Assembly (NCBI RefSeq): GCF_018408575.1
Contig: NZ_AP023418.1
Coordinates: forward strand, 1,702,415-1,766,414
DNA from: Vescimonas coprocola
Lineage (GTDB): Bacteria; Bacillota; Clostridia; Oscillospirales; Oscillospiraceae
Direction of reading: 5' to 3'
Length of the DNA stretch: 64,000 bases
The position numbers were made by a program, and so were the translations under genes. Positions 1 through 7,154 of the stretch are shown piece after piece. Every line of letters begins with the position of its first letter. Positions within the stretch are counted from its first letter, which is position 1. A model generated the notes under the pieces. The model had not been told where the DNA came from. It did not search any database and worked only from the letters and a program-made list of their open reading frames with translations.

Positions 1-181
1 GGGTGGAGGTACCATAGTGGGCGTAGTCACCGGTCATGGGGCCGATGAGGCCCAGCAGCAGAGTCTGGTCGCTTCCGCCGCCGTTGCTGTCATCGCCGCC
101 CTTGCCGCCGCATCCGGCCAGCAGGCCCAGCAGCATGGCCAGCGTCAATACCATACATACAAGTTTCATTCCCTTTTTCAT
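1..181 (-). CDS. Substrate-binding lipoprotein of a branched-chain amino acid type ABC transporter, N-terminal part only
   Basis: The minus-strand reading frame starts at an ATG at 181 with GAGGA nine bases upstream and runs off the window edge. The first 60 residues show a lipoprotein signal: two basic residues, a hydrophobic stretch and the lipobox LLAGC, then a Gly/Ser-rich linker. The mature part opens with LLLGLIGPMTGDYAHYGTST, the typical start of periplasmic-binding-protein type I domains of LivK/LivJ-like receptors. The protein would be tethered outside the membrane and capture a small solute, probably an amino acid or peptide, for an ABC importer lying left of the window. The family call rests on about 20 residues; the ligand cannot be inferred. 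Confidence 0.7.
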   Translation of the reverse strand, partial: MKKGMKLVCMVLTLAMLLGLLAGCGGKGGDDSNGGGSDQTLLLGLIGPMTGDYAHYGTST

Positions 182-240
182 GTTTCTTTCCTCGATTCTT
201 GTGGGTTTTATTTTCAGCCGGTGGGCTTAAAAATACAAAA

Positions 241-273
241 GAAAAACGGCCTTGCTCTTGCAGCAAAGCCGTC
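241..273 (-). terminator. Rho-independent terminator
   Basis: An 11-bp stem (ACGGCTTTGCT / AGCAAGGCCGT, one G-U pair) with a 5-base loop is followed on the minus strand by TTTTT. It sits just after the stop of the small membrane protein at 294-545. Confidence 0.8.
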
Positions 274-293
274 AGCCAAGTTTCTGTCCCGGA

Positions 294-545
294 CTATTCT
301 GCCGGAAACCACTCGACGCTGCGCCTTACTGCGGGATGCGGGATAATTCGTACCAGTACGATCAGAACCAGCAGAACCGCCAGAGCCACCAGTACCCCCA
401 GCAGAATGGACAGCAAAATGGACACCGCCAGAATGGCAGTGTCCAGAGCAAACAGATAGGAAGCGGTGCAGGAGGCAGACTGAGTGGCCGGTGCGCAGCA
501 CGCATCGGCAGCATGAGTACGGTTGCAGGTGGAAGTGTACCTCAT
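294..545 (-). CDS. Small single-pass membrane protein of unknown function (83 residues)
   Basis: I do not recognise this protein. The chosen start is the ATG at 545, eight bases after AAAGGAG; a longer frame to 602 lacks such a site. The N-terminal 30 residues carry five cysteines (positions 7, 16, 17, 26 and nearby), followed by one long hydrophobic segment at about 31-66 and a short basic tail. It is flanked by its own promoter (603-631) and terminator (241-273), so it looks like an independent transcription unit rather than a shadow frame. The layout suggests a one-helix membrane protein with a Cys-rich N-terminal side. Confidence 0.55.
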   Translation of the reverse strand: MRYTSTCNRTHAADACCAPATQSASCTASYLFALDTAILAVSILLSILLGVLVALAVLLVLIVLVRIIPHPAVRRSVEWFPAE

Positions 546-602
546 GACGTCTGTCTCCTTTCCAAAGGCTGGCCCACACGGGCGGGCCGCTTGATGTTGC
601 AT

Positions 603-631
603 AGTTTACCGGTTTTATATGCAAAAGTCAA
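603..631 (-). promoter_or_regulatory. Sigma-A-type promoter for the 83-residue membrane protein
   Basis: Minus strand TTGACT, 17-base spacer, TAAACT, about 58 bases before the chosen ATG. Confidence 0.65.
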
Positions 632-773
632 TGGGGGGTATGTCGAATTTACTGCCCCGCAGCCCCGCATTTTATACAGTTTTCACAAACTTGCAGGAAA
701 CTTTACGGAAAGTAAGTTTCCTTAGGCGAAATGTTTTGTGGACGCTCTCTTTCCATGTCGCCCGGAAGGTCGA

Positions 774-824
774 AAAAAGGGGATGCTCCTCCCTGGAAGA
801 GCATCCCTCAGAGCATCCCCTTTT
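774..824 (-). terminator. Terminator after the first SipW-type protein
   Basis: AAGGGGATGCTC pairs with GAGCATCCCCTT across a 26-base loop that repeats GAGCATCCCTC. The minus-strand side ends in a T run. It lies 19 bases after the stop at 843. Confidence 0.75.
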
Positions 825-842
825 ATACGAAAGCATCAGCGT

Positions 843-2048
843 TTAGTTCTTGACTACGGTGTACCAATCGCCGTTCTGTTCAACATGGTAGCCGTCAGCA
901 ACGAAAACTTCGTTTTCGCCCATAGCGGGATGAGACGGGTCATACTTGTAGAAAGAACCACCACTGACGATGATCTTGGCAACGCCTCTTGCAGAATCGA
1001 TCACATTCAGCGTATTCGCCGGGGTAACCGCCTTGAAGGTACCGCCTTGAATCTCAATCGTAGCCTTATCGGTTGCATAGATCAGATCGCAAACGGGATC
1101 GTCTGCCGGAACGCCAACCTGACGGAAGTCACCGCCTTTGATGATAACCTTACTGGTGCCACCGGCTTCAACGGCCATGGCTGCATTCTGTCCGTCCGCA
1201 CCCTTGGTATACACGGCGTACACATCGGCGTCGATCGTAATCTGCGCTGTCTTTTCAGCCTGCACTGCACCATATCTGCCGTTGGCCTGAATATTCTTGG
1301 TGATTTCATGCGTGCCATGAGAAAAGCTCTCGGCATAAAACAGCTCCGGTGCAGCATGGTCGTATGTATTGTCATACGAATCGTTTTCATACTCTGCCTG
1401 CGTCGCATTCACGCTAATACCGAAAGAAAACTTTGATGCCCAATACGGATCGTTGTTTTTCGGATTTGCCTCGTTGCCGACTTCCGTGGGCATATACAGC
1501 ACCAGTGCATACGTCTTAGCATCAGCCTCAGGCGCAAGCATTACCATCTGATCTTCACCAATAATAGCACTGGAACCGATGGACTTAAGCGTCCTAGCTT
1601 CTGCATTCACAGCATTGATTGCCGCTTCACGATCTGCATATGCAGCAGTGGTTTCCACTGCGCCCAATTTCACATAGTTGCTGAGGTAATAAAACTCGCC
1701 TGCGACATTTTTTCCTCTGCCTTCATTGATGTTATACATACCAACGGTATACTTCAGAGCAAGTGTTCCTGCGTTTTTGACACGTAGATACACAACCTCT
1801 GTACGACCGGGTTCCCATACAGTGCTTTCCTCAAACAGCTTGGTCGTGTCGGTTACCTTGTTCCAGGTCTTAAAATCTGTGCTGTACTCCAACGCCACAT
1901 CCAGATTACCGGCCTGAATCTTGTTGACGCCGGTACTTGCGGTGTCGGTGAACCATGCGAAGGTAGCGCCTACCAGCATAGCCAGACACAGGACCATGGC
2001 CACGACGCTGCCCAGCAAGGCCCGTTTGGTGCTCTTGCGGTTTGTCAT
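843..2048 (-). CDS. Secreted TasA-like protein with SipW-type signal peptide and beta-helix-like tail (401 residues)
   Basis: Residues 1-51 form a SipW-cognate signal peptide: a basic N-terminus (MTNRKSTKRA), a hydrophobic core and a GATFAWFTDT cleavage region, then the AGNLDV segment that opens TasA/camelysin-like domains. Residues 52-235 read as the TasA-like domain (WEPG, LRVKNAGTLALKYTV). The last 150 residues carry short beta-strand repeats with GGxF turns, as in right-handed beta helices. The first 51 residues are identical to those of the 584-residue paralogue at 2419-4173, but the rest diverges. ATG at 2048 has GGAGGAGATACTT in front. It is probably processed by the SipW peptidase at 5714-6259 and assembled at the surface; the exact structural role is inferred. 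Confidence 0.8.
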   Translation of the reverse strand: MTNRKSTKRALLGSVVAMVLCLAMLVGATFAWFTDTASTGVNKIQAGNLDVALEYSTDFKTWNKVTDTTKLFEESTVWEPGRTEVVYLRVKNAGTLALKYTVGMYNINEGRGKNVAGEFYYLSNYVKLGAVETTAAYADREAAINAVNAEARTLKSIGSSAIIGEDQMVMLAPEADAKTYALVLYMPTEVGNEANPKNNDPYWASKFSFGISVNATQAEYENDSYDNTYDHAAPELFYAESFSHGTHEITKNIQANGRYGAVQAEKTAQITIDADVYAVYTKGADGQNAAMAVEAGGTSKVIIKGGDFRQVGVPADDPVCDLIYATDKATIEIQGGTFKAVTPANTLNVIDSARGVAKIIVSGGSFYKYDPSHPAMGENEVFVADGYHVEQNGDWYTVVKN

Positions 2049-2117
2049 AAGTATCTCCTCCTATTTTTTGCGTGTGGGGCTCTTGGCTGGCAGGCTTTTG
2101 TAGCGGGACGCTGCAAA

Positions 2118-2165
2118 GGGGAATACGGATCCTCACGTCGGGGCTGCGCCTCTCCTCAGGATGAC
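2118..2165. repeat. Dispersed intergenic repeat, copy 1
   Basis: A roughly 48-base GC-rich segment (GGGGAATACGGATC, ACGTCGGGGCTGCGCC, CCTCAGGATGAC) recurs in the leader of the paralogue at 4235-4282. Both copies lie between promoter and start codon. Confidence 0.7.
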
Positions 2166-2182
2166 ACTCCCTTTGAACACCC

Positions 2183-2222
2183 TTTATCGTTTCATTGAAA
2201 CGATAAAAAGCCCACGGGCTTT
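2183..2222 (-). promoter_or_regulatory. Two adjacent leader hairpins, copy 1
   Basis: A perfect inverted repeat (arms TTTATCGTTTC and GAAACGATAAA, 3-base loop, 2183-2207) follows AAAAGCCC/GGGCTTTT at about 2206-2222. Both are downstream of the promoter at 2245-2273, so they should be transcribed. The same layout occurs at 4302-4339. They could be an RNA attenuator or a DNA operator. Confidence 0.55.
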
Positions 2223-2244
2223 TGGCCGCACGCTTGATAGTTGT

Positions 2245-2273
2245 ATCATAGCACCGTGATCGGCAGAACGCAA
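2245..2273 (-). promoter_or_regulatory. Sigma-A-type promoter of the 401-residue SipW-type gene
   Basis: Minus strand TTGCGT, 17-base spacer, TATGAT. It implies a leader of about 190 bases. Confidence 0.65.
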
Positions 2274-2357
2274 GAGGTTTCTGCAAAATCTGTCGGTTTT
2301 TACAGGTCATTTACCGCTGTCTGCGGGTACCCACACAGGGGCCTTTCCAGTACCGCA

Positions 2358-2392
2358 AACAAGGGCCTCCGGCAATGCCGGAGGCCCTTGTT
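2358..2392 (-). terminator. Terminator after the 584-residue SipW-type gene
   Basis: A 16-bp perfect stem (AACAAGGGCCTCCGGC with its complement) and 3-base loop lies 26 bases after the stop at 2419. The T run is short (GTTTG on the minus strand). Confidence 0.75.
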
Positions 2393-2418
2393 CTTCTCAG
2401 ATACTTTCGGGAGAGCGC

Positions 2419-4173
2419 TTACTTGCTCACCGTGTACCAAGTGTCGCTGCCTTCAACAGTGGAGGTCGTGGTGCAGCCGGCACCCAGAGTGATCTTGCCG
2501 GTTTTGGCATTGACCGGGTCTACCGTTGTCACGCCGGGATTATAATTTTTGAAGCTGCCGCCGTTTACCGTAATGGTGCAGCCGGCGGTAGCATTATCCT
2601 GGTGGTTCAGCACATAATACGTCCCATTGCTGGGGGTGGCCGTCTCGAACTTACCGCCGTTGATGGTCACCGTAGCCTTGCTTCCACTGCTCATGCTGGT
2701 GTAGACGAAGATACAGGAGGTCCCCTCGCTGGTACCATAGAAATGGCCGCCGTTGATGGTCAGCCTGCCATAGTTGCCCGCACGAACCGCAGAGGTCACC
2801 TTGTTGGTGTAGGTCTTATCCGAGCCGTATACCGCGCCGGTCTGGCCCTCGCTGCTGTCATTGATAGTCAGGTTGCCCTTCTTGCCGCCGATATAAAACA
2901 CGCTGCCGTTATTAGGCTTTGCGCCCGCTGCATACTCCAGCCGGATGGAGTGGCCGTTCAGATCCACGGTCACTGTCTTGCCGGACAGATAGATCTCGTC
3001 GGTGACCACGATATCGTCCACCAGCTTGAAGTAGCCCTTGGCATCTTCCATCTTCAACGCCTGCTCACCGGTAGCCACCAGATAGGGGTTCGCCTTGGTG
3101 CCATTGCCGCCGTTGAAAACACTGCTGGAGGTCACCACAGTGAAGGGAGAGAAATCATCGGTGCTGAAGGTCAGCAGGCCGGTGGCAGCATCATAATAGT
3201 AGGTGTCGTTGGCCGCCTTGACCGCCTCGGCGCTCTCCGCCTTGGTCAGCGGTGTCTCGGAGTGATAGAACCCGATCACGTTCAGCTTCTTCTCCAGCTG
3301 CAGGGCGATGGTAAAGAACTTGCCGCCCGCTGCCGTGACCTTGTTGCCGTTCTGATCCTCCAGACGGACCTCGGTGGTAACGGCGTCGGTGCCGGTGACG
3401 ATCTCAATGTTGGCCGGAGTCTGCCCTTCTGTCTTGACCAGCGTCAGCTTTCCGGCATCGGTGCTGCCTGCGGGAATGGTAGCGATCACAGTGGGGTCCT
3501 TCTCACGGTCCTGGATCACCGTGTCGCCGTCGGTATTCACATCGCCCACAGCCACCACGGGATAGGTGGCGTTGGCATCGTAGGTGTTGTTGAAGCTGTC
3601 GCTCTCCACGGTGTTCTGGGTGGCCACCACGGTGATGGCAATGCCGTCGATAGACTCGTTCATGTAGTCGTTGCCGGCGGACTCCTGCATATGACCCTTG
3701 ATGGTGAAGGCGGCGCCCTCTTCCCCGGCCTTCAGCTGCATCTCGGTCAGGTTGATATCCGCATCATTGATGGTCCAGTCGATGACATCATTCAGCTTGG
3801 CGCTGCCGTTGATGCCGGTGATGGCCACCTTGTACTTCAGGGCCAGATTGCCCTTGTTCACCACACGCAGCTCCGGCAGCTCATAGGTGCAGCCCGGCTC
3901 CCACAGAACGGCCTCGTTTTCAGCGCCAGCGGCCTTCTTGAATTCCAGCTGCTTGCCCTGTGCATCGGCCCAGGTGGTGACATTGCCTTTCTCGTCCCAT
4001 GCAGTGGCGTACTGGAGCTGAACATCCAGATTGCCGGCCTGGATCTTGTTGACACCGGTGCTTGCGGTGTCGGTGAACCATGCAAAGGTAGCGCCTACCA
4101 GCATGGCCAGGCACAGGACCATGGCCACGACGCTGCCCAGCAAGGCCCGTTTGGTGCTCTTGCGGTTTGTCAT
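2419..4173 (-). CDS. Secreted TasA-like protein with SipW-type signal peptide and parallel beta-helix domain (584 residues)
   Basis: The first 51 residues match the neighbouring paralogue exactly and form the SipW-type signal peptide. Residues 52-215 are TasA-like (WEPGCTYELPELRVVNKGNLALKYKV). Residues about 215-355 form a beta-rich linker, ending SPFTVVTSSSVFNGGNGTKA. Residues about 365-560 are a right-handed beta helix with repeated turns (VTINGGKFET, ITVNGGSFKN, LTINGGHFYG) that follow a VDLNGHSI strand. This C-terminal half resembles bacterial surface adhesins. It has no sorting signal, so it is probably held in a fibre or released. Its own promoter, hairpin leader and terminator make it a monocistronic unit. 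Adhesion as a role is inferred from the fold. Confidence 0.8.
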   Translation of the reverse strand: MTNRKSTKRALLGSVVAMVLCLAMLVGATFAWFTDTASTGVNKIQAGNLDVQLQYATAWDEKGNVTTWADAQGKQLEFKKAAGAENEAVLWEPGCTYELPELRVVNKGNLALKYKVAITGINGSAKLNDVIDWTINDADINLTEMQLKAGEEGAAFTIKGHMQESAGNDYMNESIDGIAITVVATQNTVESDSFNNTYDANATYPVVAVGDVNTDGDTVIQDREKDPTVIATIPAGSTDAGKLTLVKTEGQTPANIEIVTGTDAVTTEVRLEDQNGNKVTAAGGKFFTIALQLEKKLNVIGFYHSETPLTKAESAEAVKAANDTYYYDAATGLLTFSTDDFSPFTVVTSSSVFNGGNGTKANPYLVATGEQALKMEDAKGYFKLVDDIVVTDEIYLSGKTVTVDLNGHSIRLEYAAGAKPNNGSVFYIGGKKGNLTINDSSEGQTGAVYGSDKTYTNKVTSAVRAGNYGRLTINGGHFYGTSEGTSCIFVYTSMSSGSKATVTINGGKFETATPSNGTYYVLNHQDNATAGCTITVNGGSFKNYNPGVTTVDPVNAKTGKITLGAGCTTTSTVEGSDTWYTVSK

Positions 4174-4234
4174 AATATCTGCCTCCTATTTTTTGCGTGT
4201 GCGGGTCTTGGCCGTTGGGCTTTGTGGGGGATGC

Positions 4235-4282
4235 GGGGAATACGGATCGCCACGTCGGGGCTGCGCCCCTCCTCAGAATGAC
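4235..4282. repeat. Dispersed intergenic repeat, copy 2
   Basis: Near-identical to 2118-2165 and in the same place between leader hairpins and start codon. Confidence 0.7.
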
Positions 4283-4301
4283 GCCTTCTTTGACCCCTCC
4301 C

Positions 4302-4339
4302 TATCGTTTCTCTGAAACGATAGACGCCCATGGGCGTCC
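4302..4339 (-). promoter_or_regulatory. Two adjacent leader hairpins, copy 2
   Basis: TATCGTTTC / GAAACGATA with a 3-base loop at 4302-4322 and a perfect 16-base palindrome GACGCCCATGGGCGTC at 4324-4339. Arms and order match copy 1 at 2183-2222. Confidence 0.55.
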
Positions 4340-4361
4340 CGGCGCGCACTTTTACGCAGGC

Positions 4362-4390
4362 ATATTACCACTTATATGGACACAATGCAA
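4362..4390 (-). promoter_or_regulatory. Sigma-A-type promoter of the 584-residue SipW-type gene
   Basis: Minus strand TTGCAT, 17-base spacer, TAATAT; implies a leader of about 180 bases. Confidence 0.7.
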
Positions 4391-4454
4391 GTCCCTTTTT
4401 GCCAAAAACTGTCATTTTTTCTGGAATTTTCTGCATCCCATTCCCCGGCACGAC

Positions 4455-4490
4455 AAAAGGGCCTTGCTCCTCGCCGCAAGGCCCTTATTT
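4455..4490. terminator. Bidirectional terminator
   Basis: AAGGGCCTTGC / GCAAGGCCCTT with an 8-base loop; T-rich on both strands. It follows the histidine kinase remnant on the minus strand. Confidence 0.7.
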
Positions 4491-4510
4491 TTCTGGAAAC
4501 TTCGCTGCCA

Positions 4511-5080
4511 TTACCGCAGCTGCGCCGTGAACACGATCTCACCCGGCTGAGGGCATTGGGCCCGGATGAAGCCGTGGTGTCCCTCGGCAATGCTCCGGGC
4601 GATGGACAGCCCCACACCGAAGCTGCCGTCGGCGGAGCGGGCCTGATCCGACCGATAGAACCGGTCAAAGAGCTTCTCTGTCTCCCCCTCGGCCAGCGGT
4701 GTACAGGCATTGCTGCACCGCAGGACGACGCCCCGTTTTCCCTTCTCCAGCACAAACCGGATGGGTGTCTCCGGCAGGGCATACTTCACGGCGTTATCCA
4801 GCAGGATAGACACCAGCTGCCGCACGGCGTACTCATCGCCGCAGTAGGTAAGCCCCGGCACGATAGCAAGCTCCAGCGGATGGCCCTGAGACCGGGCAAA
4901 ATCCCGGAAGGACTCCGCCGTCTCCTCCACCGCCTCGCTGACGGCGAAGTCCGACAGCTTCAGCGGCGACTCCTCCTCGTCCATGCGGGAGAGCGTCACC
5001 GTGGTCCTGCGGAAGCAGAAAAAAAGCCTGACCTCTTCTCTCTTCCCTCTTTTATAAACAGGACAGGGTCCGGTTCCCAA
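4511..5080 (-). pseudogene. Sensor histidine kinase remnant: catalytic ATPase domain only
   Basis: The last 150 residues are a clear HATPase_c domain: N box (LLDNAVKYALPE), FDRFYRSDQ, and the G2 box GVGLSIARSIAEGHHG. The conserved phosphoacceptor histidine and all transmembrane and sensor segments are missing. The frame turns into unrelated residues upstream of about LSRMDEEES, and its nominal ATG lies inside the 23-bp hairpin at 5056-5107. No response regulator gene is adjacent. I read this as the 3' end of a deleted two-component kinase. An alternative is a standalone anti-sigma-like ATPase, but the two-component-style sequence and missing start argue against it. Confidence 0.75.
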
Positions 5081-5107
5081 GGGAACCGGACCCTGTCCTG
5101 TTTTTTT
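5056..5107. terminator. Very long perfect hairpin with T run on the plus strand
   Basis: A 23-bp stem (arms begin AAACAGGACAGGGTCC) with an AA centre is followed on the plus strand by T7. On the minus strand the tail is weaker (TTTAT). No plus-strand gene ends here. It may terminate the XRE gene on the minus strand or block antisense reading. Confidence 0.6.
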
Positions 5108-5182
5108 GACGCCTCATCTACTCGCCAAGGCTGCGGGAGAACCCCCCATCCTCACAGGATGGAGAGCTGTCCCGGATCCTCG

Positions 5183-5404
5183 TCAGCCTCTGGGCCAGTC
5201 CAGATCTCTGGGCAGCCCCAGAATGTAGTCGGCGCTGACGTGATAATACCGGCACAGCTTCTCCAGCTTTTCGATGCCCATTTCGCTGGTACCGTCCCGC
5301 CAGCGCCGGATCTGCTTGGTGCTGACGCCGATGACCTTCGCCAGATCCTGCACCTTGGTGTCGCTGTCCTCGATAATGGCATCAATGTTTGGATATTGCT
5401 TCAT
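5183..5404 (-). CDS. XRE-family DNA-binding regulator (73 residues)
   Basis: The protein is one helix-turn-helix domain: helices around DLAKVIGVSTKQIRRWRDGT (HTH, residues 20-39) and GIEKLEKLCRYYHVSADYILG, the usual end of XRE repressors. There is no second domain, so it is a minimal Cro/CI-type regulator. ATG at 5404 follows AAGGAGG by six bases. It is divergent from sipW, and the space between holds three copies of GACATATATGTC overlapping the sipW promoter. The simplest reading is that it controls the fibre operon and possibly itself; binding has not been shown. Confidence 0.8.
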   Translation of the reverse strand: MKQYPNIDAIIEDSDTKVQDLAKVIGVSTKQIRRWRDGTSEMGIEKLEKLCRYYHVSADYILGLPRDLDWPRG

Positions 5405-5478
5405 GTGCGACCTCCTTACGGCCCATTGTGTCTCATCGACCTTTTGTCGAATTATGTCGAAAATTTTACACTTACAAC

Positions 5479-5539
5479 GACATATAAGTCTTGACTTTGG
5501 ACATATATGTCATTTATAATATGTAAAGACATATATGTC
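5479..5539. promoter_or_regulatory. Three operator-like 12-base palindromes in the XRE/sipW intergenic region
   Basis: GACATATAAGTC (5479-5490, one mismatch), GACATATATGTC (5500-5511) and GACATATATGTC (5528-5539). Starts are 21 and 28 bases apart. The middle copy fills the spacer of the sipW promoter; the others flank it. They are probable sites for the adjacent XRE regulator. Confidence 0.65.
5491..5520 (+). promoter_or_regulatory. Promoter of the sipW fibre operon
   Basis: TTGACT, 18-base spacer, perfect TATAAT at 5515-5520. The leader to the sipW ATG is about 185 bases and contains the third palindrome. Confidence 0.75.
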
Positions 5540-5713
5540 CCACATTTGTTTGTTCGTTCTGCCCTCATCACCGTCATTGTTTGACATTCTCCACGCAATA
5601 TGACTGGAAATTTCAGGACAGTTGCTCTGTTTCGACGTTCTTCATGAGCAAAAGATGCTTTAATAGTTCTGCACCCGCCAAGTGCTCCAAGCTATCTCCG
5701 GGAGGAACCCCCT

Positions 5714-6259
5714 ATGACCGCAAAAAAGCTCTTACAGATCATCAGCACCATTCTGGTGGCGCTGGTAGTACTTCTGGCCGTGGCGCTGGTCGGCGTCCGA
5801 CTGGCCGGCATCCGCACCTTCACCGTTCTGTCCGGGTCCATGGAACCCACTTACCACGTAGGCTCCCTCATCTACGTGAAAAAAGTGGACCCCACCACCA
5901 TCCAGCCGGGACAGGTCATCACCTTCATGCTGGATGAGAACACCGTGGCCACCCACCGGGTGGTGGAGGTGGTCCCCGACGAGGACGATCCCTCCACTCT
6001 GCGCTTCCGCACCAAGGGCGACGCCAACGACGCCGAGGACGGCAGCCTCGTCCACTACAAAAACGTCATCGGCACCCCGGTGTTTGCCATTCCCAAGCTG
6101 GGCTACGCAGCCAATTACATCCAGCATCCCCCCGGCCTGTACGTGGCCATCTCCGCCGGGGCCGTCCTGCTGCTGCTGACCTTCCTGCCGGACCTGCTCT
6201 CCGGCGGCTCCGACAAGGGGCAGGGCAAGCGCATCCGTCAGGACAGTCAAAAGGCATAG
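5714..6259 (+). CDS. sipW: SipW-type signal peptidase I (181 residues)
   Basis: This is an ER-type (S26B) signal peptidase. An N-terminal membrane helix (residues 8-33) is followed by VLSGSMEPTYHVGSLIYV with the catalytic serine, and ATHRVVEV with histidine in place of the lysine of ordinary bacterial enzymes, the hallmark of SipW. The GDAND-type box (TKGDANDAEDG) and a second membrane helix near the C-terminus complete the family layout. In Bacillus SipW cleaves the TasA and TapA precursors of biofilm fibres. Here it heads an operon whose next members carry matching signal peptides. ATG at 5714 has GGGAGGAA in front. Confidence 0.9.
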   Translation: MTAKKLLQIISTILVALVVLLAVALVGVRLAGIRTFTVLSGSMEPTYHVGSLIYVKKVDPTTIQPGQVITFMLDENTVATHRVVEVVPDEDDPSTLRFRTKGDANDAEDGSLVHYKNVIGTPVFAIPKLGYAANYIQHPPGLYVAISAGAVLLLLTFLPDLLSGGSDKGQGKRIRQDSQKA

Positions 6260-6326
6260 ATCCGTCGATCCTGCCGCAAGGCTCACCATATCATTTGTTA
6301 TCATTTTTTATGCAGGAGGAAAAACC

Positions 6327-7067
6327 ATGAAAGCAAGGAACCGCATCAAACCCCTGTTGACCCTGTGCTGCGCCCTGCTGCTGGTAGCCGCCGGTGTGTT
6401 CGGCACGCTGGCCTACCTCACCGGCACAGACACGGTCAACAACACCTTCACCGTCGGCAACGTGAAGATCACGCTGGACGAGGCCAAGGTGACCACCGAC
6501 GGCACGCCTGTGGAGGGCGCTGACCGTGTGAAGGCCAACGAGTACCATCTGCTCCCCGGCCACACCTACACCAAGGACCCCACCGTCACCGTTGAGGAGG
6601 GCAGCGACCTGAGCTACGTCCGCATGAAGGTCACCTTCAACAACGCCAAGGCCATCATCGCCCTGTGTACTGACCCCGAGTTTGCCGAGGACGGCCCCAC
6701 CGGCGTGGAGAACGCCTATCCCCTGATCCGCATGGTGAAGTTTGTGGAAGCCAATGCCCCCAAGTGGGACGGCATCATCCCCGATAACATGGTGGAGACA
6801 GAGGAAATGCTGGCCAATGCCAAGTACTTCGTCTACGACAAGCCCACTGACACTCTGACCTACTATTTCTATTACAACGAGACCGTTGCCGCCCCCGACG
6901 GTGATGTGGTCCTGCCTGTCCTGTTTGACAAAGTGACCCTGCCCGAGTGGGTCACCAACGACCAGCTGGCCACTCTGGAGAATTTCCAGATCACCGTGGT
7001 GGCCGAGGCCATTCAGGCCGACGGCTTCGCCAATGCCGGCGCCGCTTGGGCCGCCTTCAACGGCTGA
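6327..7067 (+). CDS. SipW-dependent TasA/camelysin-like secreted subunit (246 residues)
   Basis: A SipW-type signal peptide covers residues 1-30 (basic start, hydrophobic core, GVFGTLAYLTGTDTVNNTF), followed by the TVGNVKITLDE motif that opens TasA-like domains. The rest is a beta-rich domain with no repeats or membrane anchor. There is a GGAGG ribosome site six bases before ATG 6327. It is the first structural gene after sipW, which fits an abundant fibre or matrix subunit. Camelysin relatives were once called metalloproteases (M73), but no HExxH motif is visible. The family is well supported; polymer formation is inferred from the setting. Confidence 0.8.
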   Translation: MKARNRIKPLLTLCCALLLVAAGVFGTLAYLTGTDTVNNTFTVGNVKITLDEAKVTTDGTPVEGADRVKANEYHLLPGHTYTKDPTVTVEEGSDLSYVRMKVTFNNAKAIIALCTDPEFAEDGPTGVENAYPLIRMVKFVEANAPKWDGIIPDNMVETEEMLANAKYFVYDKPTDTLTYYFYYNETVAAPDGDVVLPVLFDKVTLPEWVTNDQLATLENFQITVVAEAIQADGFANAGAAWAAFNG

Positions 7068-7154
7068 TTTTTCCCCCCCCGGTTTCGACGGCACATGGGC
7101 TGCGCCCCACGCCGTGGAAATAAATCATAGTTTGTAAGAAAGGAAGAAGCGAGT

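Noticed and set aside
843-4173. Assignment of the beta-helix SipW clients as pectate lyases
   Set aside because: The repeated NGGxF turns fit a parallel beta helix, but no catalytic Asp/Lys/Arg set of lyases was visible.
2602-4281. 559-codon open frame on the plus strand, antisense to the 584-residue SipW client
   Set aside because: It has no ribosome site or family motif, and the minus-strand protein has a clear signal peptide and domains. High-GC third positions cause the shadow.
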